Below are positions 1 through 10,263 of a stretch of DNA of 40,955 bases, piece by piece (the first letter of the stretch is position 1; the number at the start of each line of letters is the position of its first letter). Source of the stretch: Candidatus Absconditabacterales bacterium (GTDB lineage Bacteria > Patescibacteriota > Gracilibacteria > Absconditabacterales > Absconditicoccaceae); contig JALOAF010000009.1 of NCBI GenBank assembly GCA_023228925.1, positions 1-40,955 of the forward strand. Direction: 5' to 3'. The notes below the pieces were generated by a model. It saw only the letters and a list, made by a program, of their open reading frames with translations. It made no database searches and was not told the DNA's origin. The position numbers and the translations under genes were made by a program.

Positions 1-84
1 AAAAATATTCTATAAGTTTTATAGTTTTTTGCCTACTATGCTTTGCGTTTTTCCTATACGGATTTTTAATAGTCATGAACTAGT

Positions 85-90
85 TATAAT
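85..90 (+). promoter_or_regulatory. possible -10 box upstream of first gene
   Basis: A TATAAT hexamer lies about 50 bases before the ATG at 140. No convincing -35 box is visible at the usual spacing, so this is a weak call. The rest of 1-139 shows no coding signal that I can defend. Confidence 0.25.
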
Positions 91-139
91 GATTATTTAA
101 ATCACTTCAACCGTTCTAGACCCTTTTTATATAAAATAC

Positions 140-625
140 ATGAAAAATATAAAAAAACTCTTATTGGTAAGTTTGTCGGTTCCGACTATTTTTTTGTTAT
201 ATATTATTTATTCTCTTTTCTCTTTGGCTTCTACTTCAAAAGAACTTTCATCTAACTGTTTTTACTTAGCTATGCTTTGAAAAACTGATATTTTCCAAAA
301 ACATCTAAAGAAATGAACAGATATTAGAGATTTATGTCGTAATGAAAGTGGTCGCTATTTAGCACCCATAACACTAGCAATCGCTGGTTGACATATAGAA
401 CTAATAGAACTTCTAATTGATAACTGAATAGATGTGACAGATCCTAAAGAGTCTTGGGATTGAACAATTAGTCCAATTAAACTGATATCAAAAACTAAAT
501 GAGATAAAGAGGCCATTGTGAAATTATTAGTCGATAAATGATATAGTGAAAACATGCGAACAACGTTTAGCATGGATAAAGATGAGGAAATGTTAAAAAT
601 ATTGAAAAAGTACAGTATTGAGTAA
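140..625 (+). CDS. ankyrin-repeat-like exported or anchored protein
   Basis: A 161-residue protein when TGA is read as Gly. It opens with a basic N-terminus and a hydrophobic stretch (about residues 7-27), consistent with a signal anchor. The middle has ankyrin-like spacing: APITLAIAGGHIELIELLID near residues 77-96, then a second unit ending in EAIVKLLVDKGYS. This gives two to three degenerate repeats, which in other proteins serve as protein-binding scaffolds. The partner cannot be inferred. The ATG follows an AT-rich leader and the gene ends 28 bases before the next ORF on the same strand, so the two may be co-transcribed. The ankyrin reading rests on pattern only; the function is unknown. 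Confidence 0.7.
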
Positions 626-653
626 TTTTTTTAGATATATAAAACTTATTCTA

Positions 654-1001
654 ATGAATAATGATTTCCAAAATTGTCCTTATTGTGAATCAACAATAAA
701 AATAGGTGTAAAAAAATGTAGGTTTTGCTGAGAATTTATAGATAAAAGATACGAAGTACCTAAAATAAAAAACTATATATGAGGATATACTAATCCTGCA
801 TTCAAAAAAAAACCACAAATAATCTGTACAGATTGTGGTTACGAATGAAAAGCAGCGCTTAAAAGAGGATGAAGCTGATTTATTTCTTTTCTTTTGCTGT
901 GGTTTTTTATTATTCCTTGTTTGGTATATGAATTAAAGAGGAATAAAGATTCTTATTGGATTTGTCCTAAATGCAAAAGCTGGTATGTAAATAAAATATA
1001 G
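654..1001 (+). CDS. small zinc-ribbon membrane protein
   Basis: A 115-residue protein. The N-terminus has a CPYC...CRFC pair of knuckles (residues about 8-29), typical of a zinc ribbon. A second CTDCG knuckle lies near residue 61, followed by a strongly hydrophobic segment (FISFLLLWFFIIPCLVYEL) likely to span the membrane. A final CPKCKSWY knuckle lies at the C-terminus. Two metal-binding modules flanking one membrane helix are common in small uncharacterised membrane proteins. It follows the ankyrin-like gene on the same strand. No catalytic residues are visible and I assign no function. Confidence 0.75.
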
Positions 1002-1096
1002 TCACTATTCAAAATCATTCCCACAAAAGCGAATAGTAATTACTCTTACATCCATTTATCACTTTATAAATTGCAAATTTTCAACTTAATAAAACT

Positions 1097-2989
1097 TTAC
1101 AAACTTTTTACCATATAAGTTCCATCTAGGCTATATCAAATTTTTTTGAAAAATCATCTAACTCCAACTCATGAAATAACAGACAACCTTTGATATCAAA
1201 AACTTTTCGAAATTTGTTCTGCAATGAACATTATTTGAGAACCAAATCACTTATGTTGTTTTTTGTATGATGATTTAATATTTTCTTTCAAACTTGCAAG
1301 TTGTCAGTAAATGTGTAATTCTCTAATAAGAGCCGTTTGTTTTCATAATCATTCCCAATCAATAGTTTCAGATTCTTTTGGCAATAGTAGTCTAGTAAAA
1401 CCATAAATATATCACTGTAAATCTTCAAAAGAAAGAAAGTATTCGATACCAGCAGAACTTTCGTACTGTCTAATTATAAGATTTACGGAATCTTTTTCTT
1501 GTGAATTTTTGAATTTTGGTTTATGTCTGATCTCTCTACTACGAGTATCCAAACAAACAAATTTTCTATAAGTTTCCAAGTCAGGATCCTGTCAAATGAT
1601 GTATGTATTAATATTTCAATTTTCTAGATTAAGATTTTTCTGTTTCAAACAAAATGTAATAAATTCTTCAAATGAATCAAATAATTGATAATTGCAATAC
1701 AACCTAGAATATAGTTTCTTTGCACTTTCAGGGTTATTTCTAAATTCTTCCAACAACTCATTATGCGTAAGTTGAGAAAGATTTGTAATGTTTGATCATG
1801 CAGCAATTTCATGAGATGGAATATCACGAATCAATCTTTTTATCCTTGTATAAGAAGGAATAATATTTTCAAAAGTTTCTTTAATTAGATTCTGGATATG
1901 TTCGATTGTTAATGGTCTATAATTTCAAGCAAGATAGAGTTGATAAAGTTCTGTATTGGGAATTACAGAAGTAGGATAAAATTTTATTTCATCTGGTTTG
2001 ATAAAAGGGTCTGAGTAAATTTTTTCAAAAGTTCATAAATCTTTGCTATAATCTGATTTGTACAATCATGGCATAATGTGGATAGAAAACTTAAATCCAT
2101 ACTGTCTCAATTTGTGAATTCATTTACGAATTTGTTTTACATCATGTCATCTTTTGTTTGCTAGCAAAACATCATCATACATAGATTGAACTCAAATTTC
2201 CAATCTAGTAACTCACAATTCACGCCAAAATTTACAATTTACATCAGTAATAAATTCTGGCCTAGTTTCTACGGTCAGTCCTATAATTCTATGATTTGCA
2301 GTTTCATTGATTTTGATAGCTTCTTGAATGTTAGAAGAATATCTCATTTTATCTAAATTTAAAATATCGTATGAATATCTTTTTTGATTTTTGTTTTCAT
2401 CTCAAGATAAATCTAATTTATCACTAGGAAGATCTATTTCCAACTGAGAAAATGTATTACAAGCATCATACAAAGATTTAATAAAATCTATCTTGTAATC
2501 TTGGGGATAAACATCCCAAGTTCCTCACAAAACTATCATTTCTATTTTATCTGTCTGATGACCAGTCATAGTCAAAGAAATAAGTCTATTGTATGTTTGT
2601 TTGATAGGATCAAATTGATTTAGAAAAGCTCTCATAGCACCAGGCTCAGTACTAATATAACTTTTTGGCATTCAAACTTCATTGGGACAGAAAATACACT
2701 GTCATGGACAAAAATATGGTTTTGTCAGAACTTGAACAGCCACAATTCCTGATTCCGAACGAACTCCTCTCTTTTTGAATAAATTTTCTATCTCAATATT
2801 TTTGCTAATTTTTTTTTCTTTCAAAAGTTGATGGTATGCACGAATCAATTTTATATTGGTTGGGATGTTTGACAATTTATTTTCTTTAGAAAATTTTCTC
2901 TTGATATTTTTAAATTCATCAAGAGTAATTTCTTTTTGGGAATTTAGGTCTATGATTTCCAAAACTAATTTTTGATATTTATTCATCAT
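1097..2989 (-). CDS. elp3: tRNA uridine(34) acetyltransferase Elp3, radical SAM/GNAT
   Basis: A 630-residue protein with the Elp3 layout. The N-terminal ~90 residues are lysine-rich. A radical-SAM cluster motif follows, CPGQCIFC, with C94, C98 and C101, where the Gly is a TGA codon. Next comes SYISTEPGAMRAF, the Elp3-type continuation, and later TVETRPEFITD and RLEIGVQS. The GNAT domain ends in GYQRLSVISGVGVRGFFKK and MVKSL. In the known family this enzyme uses acetyl-CoA and SAM chemistry to start cm5U34 formation in tRNA anticodons. I place the start at the first of two adjacent ATGs (2989/2986). It converges on the zinc-ribbon gene and diverges from the THUMP methyltransferase across a 101-base gap. 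Confidence 0.93.
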
Positions 2990-3090
2990 TTTGATTAAAA
3001 TCTAAGTTTTGTTATTTTAATTAAGAATGCTTTGTTTTCAAGAAGAAAAAAATTAAACTAAGATCAAACATTTTAAATCCAAAACAAAAG

Positions 3091-4176
3091 ATGAAATTAC
3101 TTATTAGCTGTTTTCAATGAACTACCACAGCACTAGCAAACGAACTAAAAATTTTAGGATATAAAGTTTTTGATAATTTTTCTAGTGGAGTTTATATTGA
3201 AGCTGAAATGGAAGATGTTTATAAAATAAATTTAAACTCCAGAATAGCCAATAAAGTCTATTTAGAATTAAATCATGCTACAATAAAAAATTTTGATCAA
3301 TTGTTTGATTTTGCATATCAAATAAATTGGAATAACTATATCAAAAAATGACACAAAATTAATGTTTCTATCAATATTTACAACTCTCAAATAAATAGCA
3401 ACAAATCCACACAAAGTATTGTAAATAAAGCTATTCTAAAAAAACTACTTTGATGAGATTGACAACGAATGTCTGATCCAAAAAAAGAAATAATCAATAT
3501 TTTGGTCCAAATAATAGATGATAAATGTAGTATTTTTGTTAATACAAGCTGAGAATCTTTACACAATAGATGATACAGAAAAGAAACTGGTGAAGCTCCA
3601 CTAAAAGAAAACTTAGCTGCCAGCCTAATTAGAATGTGTAATTGGTATTTCAAAACTCCTCTATTAGATCCGATGTGTTGATCTGGAACGATATGTATTG
3701 AAGCAGCTATGATAGCCAGAAACATAGCTCCTGGATTAAATAGAAATTTTGCTTTCGAAAATTTTATAGATTTTGACTTAAATAAATTTGAGAATATAAA
3801 AAAAGAACTCAAATCTAAAATTTTCAATGGGAATTATCAAATCACATGATATGATATTGATCCAAAAGTTTTAGAATCAGCAAAAAACAACGCAAAAAGA
3901 GCTGGGGTTCTAGATACAATTATATTTGAACAAAAAGATCTCAAAGATCTAAAAAAACAAGAAAATTATATCATTTCTAATCCTCCATATGGTAAAAGGT
4001 TAAACAACGATGATATGAAATTACTTTATGAAAATCTAATCAAGATATATTGAAAAAAATCTAAAGGTTGCTTTATTTCATCCAATGAGCGAGCCGATCG
4101 TATGGTTTGATATGATTTCAAAATCAAAAACCTAAACAACAATGGCGAAATGGTAAAATTATATATCAAAAAATAA
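3091..4176 (+). CDS. THUMP-domain RNA guanine methyltransferase (RlmL/YpsC type)
   Basis: A 361-residue protein. The N-terminal ~110 residues fit a ferredoxin-like plus THUMP RNA-binding region. The conserved family stretch [19 protein letters not shown] follows, then the SAM-binding motif DPMCGSGT at about residues 193-200 and the catalytic NPPYG at about residue 297. This order matches the class I RNA m2G methyltransferases that act on 23S rRNA (RlmL N-terminal half, YpsC). One of the motif glycines is TGA, good evidence for recoding. The length matches the stand-alone family, not the two-enzyme RlmKL fusion. The exact target nucleotide is inferred from the family only. Transcribed divergently from elp3 and followed by GC-rich hairpins. 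Confidence 0.9.
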
Positions 4177-4182
4177 AAAACA

Positions 4183-4219
4183 CCACCCATAGATAGCACT
4201 GTAAACAGCACCTGAGTGG
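4183..4219. repeat. degenerate copy of the downstream hairpin
   Basis: CCACCC at 4183-4188 and ACAGCACCTGAGTGG at 4205-4219 resemble the two arms of the perfect hairpin at 4259-4317 (which reads ACAGCACCCGGGTGG). It starts 6 bases after the methyltransferase stop. It looks like a diverged second copy of the same element. Confidence 0.5.
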
Positions 4220-4258
4220 CAAAAAAGTAGTTACAAGTTTTAGAAAATTGAAAGTTTA

Positions 4259-4317
4259 TCATATACCACCCGGGTGCAATTGGTTAGCTACGCGAACAGC
4301 ACCCGGGTGGTATATGA
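4259..4317. repeat. perfect 19-bp GC-rich inverted repeat
   Basis: Arms 4259-4277 and 4299-4317 are exact reverse complements (TCATATACCACCCGGGTGC and its mirror) around a 21-base spacer. Each arm also contains the 10-base palindrome CACCCGGGTG. It is far richer in G+C than the surroundings. It lies between convergent genes, so it could act as a bidirectional terminator, although no T-tract follows the arms. It may instead be a REP-like or mobile element. Confidence 0.85.
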
Positions 4318-4326
4318 ACTGAACTA

Positions 4327-4875
4327 CTAACTCACTATCTCATCAACTTGATCATACAAGTCCTGAAAACTTCAATTGTTATCAATCTTGAAATCTGCCT
4401 GCAAAACACATTTTGATAAATTTATTTTTGTAGGATCTATACTATCACTATCCCATTCTCTTGCATTGTTAGCAACAAAAGTTTCATAATCCACATTATC
4501 TTTTTCACTTCAACGTAACTTAATTCTTTCATACCTAGTTTTTATATCTGCATCTACAGAGATTAACTTAAAATCATCTAATTCCTTGAGTCAATCTACT
4601 TCTCATGGAGATCTAATACTTTCTATAATTGCTTTTCATCATTCTGTTTTAGCTTTTTTGTATAATTCTTTTACTATAAAATCTGCTCAATTTTCTCTTT
4701 TAAGTTCTCGTCATACTTGGTACATAGTATCTCTATTAACTTCCATTCATCTTTTTTTAATTTCCTCAGTAATATAGCCACTAACAGAATAATGCTTAAA
4801 TCATTTTTTTTCTATCAAATAGTCTGAAATTGTTCATTTTCCTGCACCAAGTGTTCATGTAATTCAAATAATCAT
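4327..4875 (-). CDS. P-loop nucleoside/dephospho-CoA kinase-like protein
   Basis: A 182-residue protein with a Walker A motif GTLGAGKGT at residues 7-15, in which the first and last Gly are TGA codons. The following YLIEKKGFKHYSVSGYITEEI segment matches adenylate-kinase/dephospho-CoA-kinase-like AAA proteins. A later AIIESIRSPGEVDGLKELDD stretch and an R-rich lid-like region (TRYERIKLR) fit a small-molecule phosphotransferase. The substrate cannot be decided: dephospho-CoA or a nucleotide are both possible. I chose the ATG at 4875 because the upstream ATG at 4882 is in another frame. The leader (4884-4923) is a run of TTAACTTTT-like repeats in the gene's orientation. Confidence 0.75.
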
Positions 4876-4931
4876 GACTCATTAGTTAAAAGTTAAAAGT
4901 AACAAATTACAAGTTATAAAGTTGGTGGTAG

Positions 4932-5033
4932 TCCCCCTTAGTAAGGGGGATTAAGGGGGATGAAAGCCATCATTTATCACAAAATTCCCCTTCCTCCCTT
5001 GCTCGTTACGAAGAACTTCGTAATTAAGGGGGT
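4932..5033. repeat. MITE/REP-like palindromic element
   Basis: About 100 bases with clear internal symmetry. 4932-4950 is a perfect palindrome (TCCCCCTTA, one base, TAAGGGGGA). TTAAGGGGGA is repeated at 4951-4960. A second perfect hairpin (TTACGAAG, AA, CTTCGTAA) lies at 5006-5023. The element closes with TAAGGGGG at 5025-5032, the complement of CCCCCTTA at 4933-4940. The GC-rich stretch sits between two leftward genes and has no ORF. Related CCCCTT..AAGGGG hairpins occur inside sufB in this window. Confidence 0.75.
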
Positions 5034-5047
5034 AAAAACTTTAAGAA

Positions 5048-5590
5048 CTACAGCATGCCTTTGATCAGTCCAAATATTTTGGGAAACAAATATATTGCTA
5101 CAAGGATTGTATAAATAATTTTAATTAAAACTCCAGATATAAATCACAAAAAAGATCAAAATGCCGATTTTAATGCTTTTTTATTGTCTAGTTTTTGCTT
5201 TTTATACTTTTGATAAACTATTTCTCATACATAAGCTCACAAAAAAGGTCATCATAACAATCAAATTAACCCAAATGGTCAAATGACTACTCACATAATA
5301 GGCAATATTACAACTCATAGGACTAATCATATTGTACTTCAATTTACTCATCGCTTTGTTCATCACATTTTTTTAGTTCAAATTATTGGTATAACATAAT
5401 CCATTATCATAAGAAAAACACAAACAACAGCCATAATAATTAGGAATTGTGTAGAAAATGGTTTATTTGCTATTTGTATAAAAATTAAAGACAAATATGC
5501 CAAAGGTGGTCATGGCAAAACTGGCAAAAAAATCCCTATAAATCATAGTATTAAAACAGCTATTGAAAGTGTTATTCGTAGTATATCCAT
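5048..5590 (-). CDS. DUF456-family integral membrane protein
   Basis: A 180-residue hydrophobic protein. Its opening (MDILRITLSIAVLILGFIGI) leads into LPVLPGPPLAYLSL, the proline/glycine motif typical of DUF456 proteins. A GTKKSGGTKRGVMGSTIG loop and several further membrane segments follow. The C-terminus ends in a hydrophobic helix. The family is widespread and has no established biochemical role. It lies downstream of the PspC-domain gene on the same strand with an 87-base gap, and upstream of the palindromic element. The start is the only ATG before the first membrane segment. Confidence 0.8.
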
Positions 5591-5677
5591 TCTAAGAAGT
5601 TGTAATGATTAAATTTACAACCTTATAAGATATTCTCAAAATAAATCAATTAAAAAAACATAAACTCTATTGTAAAA

Positions 5678-7687
5678 TTAATATCATAATTCCGTTTTCA
5701 AATTGTTAATTTCATTTTTTAATGATGAAACTTGTTCTTCAAACTCCTCCTTAGAAATATAATTTCCAGTTTTTTCTCAAAAATTATTTTCAATAATAAT
5801 ATCAAAATCTTTTAAGTTCTCCCAGCCTTCATAAAATTTCATTCTTTCAGGTGTCATCATTCCTTTTTGTTCAACTTCTTTTATTTTGAGTCTAGTATAA
5901 GAAATATTTCCCTTCTCGTCAACATTTGCTTCAACTTCTAGGAAAAGATTAAACATCTGATCAGAAAGTTTTACAATAAATCTGTTATCAGTTTTCCAAA
6001 AAATACTATGGAGCTGCCAATAATTTGAGTTATGATAAGTAAAGCTCCAATCAGTATTAAGTCCTTCTAAAGGTGAAAGTTCATCAGTCTTATTGTTTCT
6101 AATGTCGTTTTCAATAGTCTGTCTGAAATTTCAATCACCTGGATTAAATTCTAGTGGACAGAAAAAAACATTTTCTTTTTCATCATAAGTAATTCGGTCA
6201 GAACAGTTTTGTCCATTATACCAAGTATATCCTCACTTACCTACTCGTTCTGGCATACGAAGATTAGTTCTATAAATAGGGTTTGTAATATTAAATTTCC
6301 AATCGTTTGGAATATAAAGATCCACGGAATAGTTCATTCTCGCTAATGGTACAATCGCAGCAAAAAGTTTATTATTTTTATAGAAAATAGTTAGTATTCC
6401 ATCTTTAATTTCAAATACTGGATCAGAAAGATTTTCTATTATTCTTCCAAATGTGGTATTGTCTTTGGCTAAAATATTATAGGAGAAAACAGCCTTAATA
6501 TTATTTCATTCGTAAGGAATGTAATTTATAAGTTTATTTTCTTTTATAAGTTCACCAAATACTATTTGAAGGTCGGGGTTAAAATATGCTACATTAATAA
6601 TTAATGGTTGTTTATTCTCAGGAAGCGGAATAATAAGTTCCTTGGTAAAAATCTCTTCTTGACCATTATATAAGGTGTGAAGAACTTGAATTCCTGTAAT
6701 TCAAACAACAATTACTGCTAAAATTCAGCTTACAATCGCCGTAATCAAACTCGCAGGATTCATCAGTTTTTTCTTGAATAAAGCTCAGATACTTCCTAGT
6801 AAAAGTAATAAAGCTGAAAGAAAACCAAAGGCAACTCCCAACGAAGTGATTGTTGGGAAAATTGAGGTCATTTCTACATTATTCCAAACATAACCAGTTT
6901 GTAAATAATAAAAGAAGATTCCAAGCATTATGAGTATAAAGATCAAGAATATACTTCGGAGTACTAAAAATCCAATTTTTACAAAATTCCAAAAAGGTCA
7001 AAAAAGTTTTTTAGCTCGTTTTAAGAATGTAGGAATTGCAGTACAAAAAAATCGTTTCACAGTTTTGAAGCAGAATTTGATACTATTGCTAACAATAAGT
7101 CTCAGATCCCAAATCTGATTCAAAAAATACTTCAAAATTGATTTTTCTTCATAATCTTTTTCTTTTCTTGGAAAAATTAATGCCAAAAGGAAATATCAAA
7201 ATCGTCCAAGAATAAGTATATTTCCCATTCCACCCATAAAAAATACTCGATTTGCAAAAAGAAATAACACCCTCCACACTCGAACATTTCGTCCGCTTAC
7301 TTGTGCAAACATTCCGCATATTCCGAGGAGAATAGCACTTTCTTGTGGCCTATTTCGTTGATTTTTTTGCAATTTCTCATAAAAGTATTCAGATTTTTCT
7401 TTTTTTGTTTTTTCATTTCATAAATTTTCAAAATCTGATTCTTCACCAAAAATTTCTTCAGGCTCACCAAGTTTATTCACAATCTGAACCGCTATTTTTT
7501 GAGTAATTCAATGTTTTTCTTTTTCTGTTAATTGATCAGATAATCTTTGAATAATATCTTGGTGTAAATCAGGGTCAATTTGATTTTTTTTCACAAAAGA
7601 ATTAATTCTTTCTACATAATCACTAAGAAACTTAAACACATCGATTTCTAGTTGGAATTTCTTTTCATTAAGATTAAGAGTTTTCAT
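5678..7687 (-). CDS. PspC-domain membrane protein with HAAS-like N-terminus
   Basis: A 669-residue protein. Residues 1-85 are helical and end in LGEPEEIFGEE, like the HAAS-type adaptor domains found next to PadR regulators. A PspC domain follows (about 105-165: ESAILLGICGMFAQVSGRNV, then a membrane helix), then more membrane helices near 215-310. The remainder is a large soluble, probably extracytoplasmic region ending in a short coiled coil. PspC proteins elsewhere are linked to envelope stress. I chose the ATG at 7687 rather than 7750 because the upstream padR-like gene ends at 7719. The order padR then PspC on one strand suggests the repressor controls this gene. Confidence 0.8.
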
Positions 7688-7718
7688 AAGATTAAAATAA
7701 AAATATAAAAAAAGGTTT

Positions 7719-8048
7719 TTATAAGTTTTGAACTCAAAGAATAGCAGCATTAAGCTGATCTCGTGTAGATTCCATTTTTTTGAGAACCTCTTTCCCAGAT
7801 GAAGTAAGTTTATAATATTTCCTAGGAGGTCAGCTCTTGGACTCTACCCAATAATACCGCAAAAGCTGGTCTTTCTTTAAGCGAGATAAAAGTGGATACA
7901 AGGTCCCTTCCACGATCAGAAGATCGTATTTTTGCAATTCAGTAATAATATCCGATGCATACACCTCCCCTTTGCTAATAATCAGTAATATGAGATATTC
8001 CAAAATTCCTTTTCTCATTTGAATAGAAATATTGTTTGTATCATACAT
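7719..8048 (-). CDS. PadR-family transcriptional regulator
   Basis: A 109-residue protein made almost entirely of the PadR winged-helix domain: MRKGILEYLILLIISKGEVY (helix 1-2), ASDIITELQK, then EGTLYPLLSRLKKDQLL and the wing PPRKYYKLTSSGKEVLKK. In known PadR proteins the region after the wing provides the dimer helix; here it is short. It lies 31 bases upstream of the PspC gene on the same strand. A perfect palindrome lies 32 bases upstream of its ATG, consistent with autorepression. The inducing signal cannot be inferred. Confidence 0.9.
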
Positions 8049-8080
8049 TATTAATTTTTTAAAATTAAATTTTAATAGAC

Positions 8081-8099
8081 TACTTTGTATTACAAAGTA
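8081..8099. promoter_or_regulatory. likely PadR operator (9-1-9 palindrome)
   Basis: TACTTTGTA, T, TACAAAGTA is a perfect inverted repeat with a one-base centre, placed just upstream of the padR-like start at 8048. A palindrome of this shape next to a PadR gene is the expected autoregulatory site. AT-rich sequence on the gene side could hold the -10 box. Confidence 0.65.
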
Positions 8100-8195
8100 C
8101 TATATAATTATTTTATATTACAATTCAATAGTTTTTTATTTTTCAAAAAACACCAGGCACAAAGCTGATGTTTTCATAACATTTAGTCAAAAAAA

Positions 8196-9626
8196 TTATC
8201 AAACACTATTTTCCATTTCAATATCAATTAAAGTATTCAATTCTCAAGCATATTCCAATGGAAGTTTTTTTGTTATTTGAGAAAAAAATCAACTTACTAT
8301 CATACTTGTAGCTTTGTCCAGTTCTATCCCACGAGAAGTAAGATAAAACAATTTAGTTTGATCTATTTTTCAAGTACTTGCTTCATGGGCAATACTTGTA
8401 TTTCAGTTATTATCTCTAATAGTTGGAATTGTGACACTAACAGACTCATCATCCAAAAGTAAAGCATCACATTGAGTATTACTAGTAGTATTTTCAGCAG
8501 TTTTTGCTATAGATACCAATCATCTGTAAGTAGAAATACCACCAGCTTTTGAAATAGACTTAGAAATAATATTGGAAGAAGTGTTTTTTCAAATATGAAT
8601 AACTTTTGATCAAATATCTTGATTTTGTCATTTAGAAGCAAGAACTATTCAAAGCATCTCTGTTTTACTATTATCTCATTTCAAAATACTACAAGGGTAA
8701 AGCATCGTGGTTTGAGATCATAAATTTCCACTAACCCACTCCATATAAGAATTTTCCTCGACCAAAGCCCTTTTAGTATTTAAATTGTAAGTATTACTAG
8801 ACCAATTTTCTACTGATGCATACTTCATTTTAGAATTTTTTCCAACAAAAATCTCAACCAAGCCAGCATGTATAGAGCTTTTATCATACTTTGGAGCAGA
8901 GCATCATTCTATGTAATTGCATTCTGCATCATCATCTACAACAATAAGTGTATGTTCAAATTGTCATCACGCATAAGTATTCATACGAAAATATGCCTGC
9001 AAAGGCTCATCCGCTTTCACTCATTTTGGAATATAAATAAATGTTCCCCCACTCCATACAGCTCCATGTAAAGCAGCAAATTTATGATCTGTAGGAGGGA
9101 CCAGTTTCATAAAATATTTTTTTACCAAATCTGGATAAAGTTGTAAAGCCGTCGGCATATCCTCAAAAATCACTCAAACTTTTGCTCGTTTTTCTTTGAT
9201 CTTATGATAAAAATTTACGCTATCCATCTGTCATCAAGCTCAAGCTAGGTATTTTTTTTCAGCCTCTGGAATTCCAAGTCTATCAAATTTATCTTTAATC
9301 TCTTGAGGGACATCCTCCCAATTAGTAGCATATCATGCATTATCTAAACTTGGTCTAGCATATCGAACCAATGAATGAGAATCTAAGCCCCCCTTATCAA
9401 GGGGAGCAGATTTATCTATCAAAGGGACTAACTCACTCAAATCCGGTCACCGCTTTGGCATTGGCATATTATTGTATGTTTCCAATGATTTTAATCTGAG
9501 TTCCAGCATCCATTCAGGTTCTTTTTGATCAGCAGAAATTTTTCTCACAGTATCTTCTGTCAGTCATGTTAGATAAACATCATATTTTATATTATTTGGT
9601 GTTTCCAAAGTCTGTCTTAAGTTCAC
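8196..9626 (-). CDS. sufB: Fe-S cluster assembly scaffold SufB
   Basis: A 476-residue protein aligned by eye to SufB along its length: [16 protein letters not shown] near the N-terminus, [40 protein letters not shown] followed by GCSAPKY, and the C-terminus ending ENSVG as in typical SufB. It forms the SufBC(D) scaffold that assembles Fe-S clusters. The start is GTG at 9626, giving [10 protein letters not shown]; no ATG lies in frame nearby. Between GPDLSEL and SLVRYARP there are about 18 extra residues (coding 9375-9428) that match no other SufB I know and coincide with a palindrome. sufC lies upstream, separated by a NUDIX gene; no sufD or sufS is present in the window. Confidence 0.95.
9375..9428 (-). 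repeat. in-frame palindromic insertion inside sufB
   Basis: These 54 bases encode [18 protein letters not shown] and contain the hairpin CCCCTT, ATC, AAGGGG (9390-9404). Removing them restores a normal SufB junction. GGGG/CCCC hairpins also form the element at 4932-5033, so this may be a palindromic repeat that inserted without breaking the frame. Confidence 0.6.
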
Positions 9627-9719
9627 AATTTATATATTGAAAGTTAAAAAATGATTTGTAGATTGTAAACAGTAAATCCAATTCATATGCATAAAATATC
9701 ATTTTAATTATTAAGTAGT

Positions 9720-10211
9720 TTAACAACAAAATAAATCAATATAATGTATAGCACCCACCACAAAATCTTCTGGTTTTTGCTCAATCCAATTTATTAAATC
9801 TTGTTTGCTAATTCGCATAATTTTTTCTACTTCTTCTTTTTGTATTTCAAATTCTTCTATTTTTTTATCACTTTTGGCTATAAATCGTTGACGAAAATAC
9901 TTTCTATCATTATTTTCTTTTGCATGCACAAATTCTTTTACTCCAATTTCATAGTCCTTGAGTTCTAATCAAATTTCTTCTTGTGACTCTTTTAATATGT
10001 TGCTTTCATAGGTTTCTCATTTTTCCACAGTTCAGGCAGCAGCTGGTCATCGTTTTCATCATTGATTTTTTTTGGAATAAGCTCTTTGAGCTATAAGTAC
10101 TTCTCAACAAGAATTTTCCAACCACAATCCAGATATTCTATAAATATCTTTTCAATGTTCCAAAGTTCATCTTTTTTTGTATCATAATATGTTATCATTT
10201 TCATCAACCAT
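9720..10211 (-). CDS. NUDIX hydrolase (isopentenyl-diphosphate isomerase-like)
   Basis: A 163-residue protein. The NUDIX box reads GTVEKGETYESNILKESQEE followed by IGLEL, close to the consensus G-x5-E-x7-R/K-E-x2-E-E-x-G. It is preceded by GGKRGPAAAG, and the N-terminus VDENDNILGYKKRGTLEHGK resembles the IDI/YfcD subgroup. Known members hydrolyse nucleoside diphosphate-linked compounds or isomerise IPP; the substrate is not decidable here. I chose the ATG at 10211 since the more obvious ATG downstream is out of frame with the NUDIX box. It sits between sufC and sufB on the same strand, so it is probably co-transcribed with them. Confidence 0.85.
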
Positions 10212-10263
10212 AGTTATTAATCCCTTATCCATCATATATACAATATAAAATCTAAAAGAATAC

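Noticed and set aside
1093..1111. copy of the TTAACTTTATAAAC-like string at the end of elp3
   Set aside because: It encodes the conserved C-terminal MVKSL of Elp3, so the similarity is explained by coding.
3387..3827. 146-codon ORF on the minus strand
   Set aside because: It lies antisense to the THUMP methyltransferase, whose frame carries conserved motifs.
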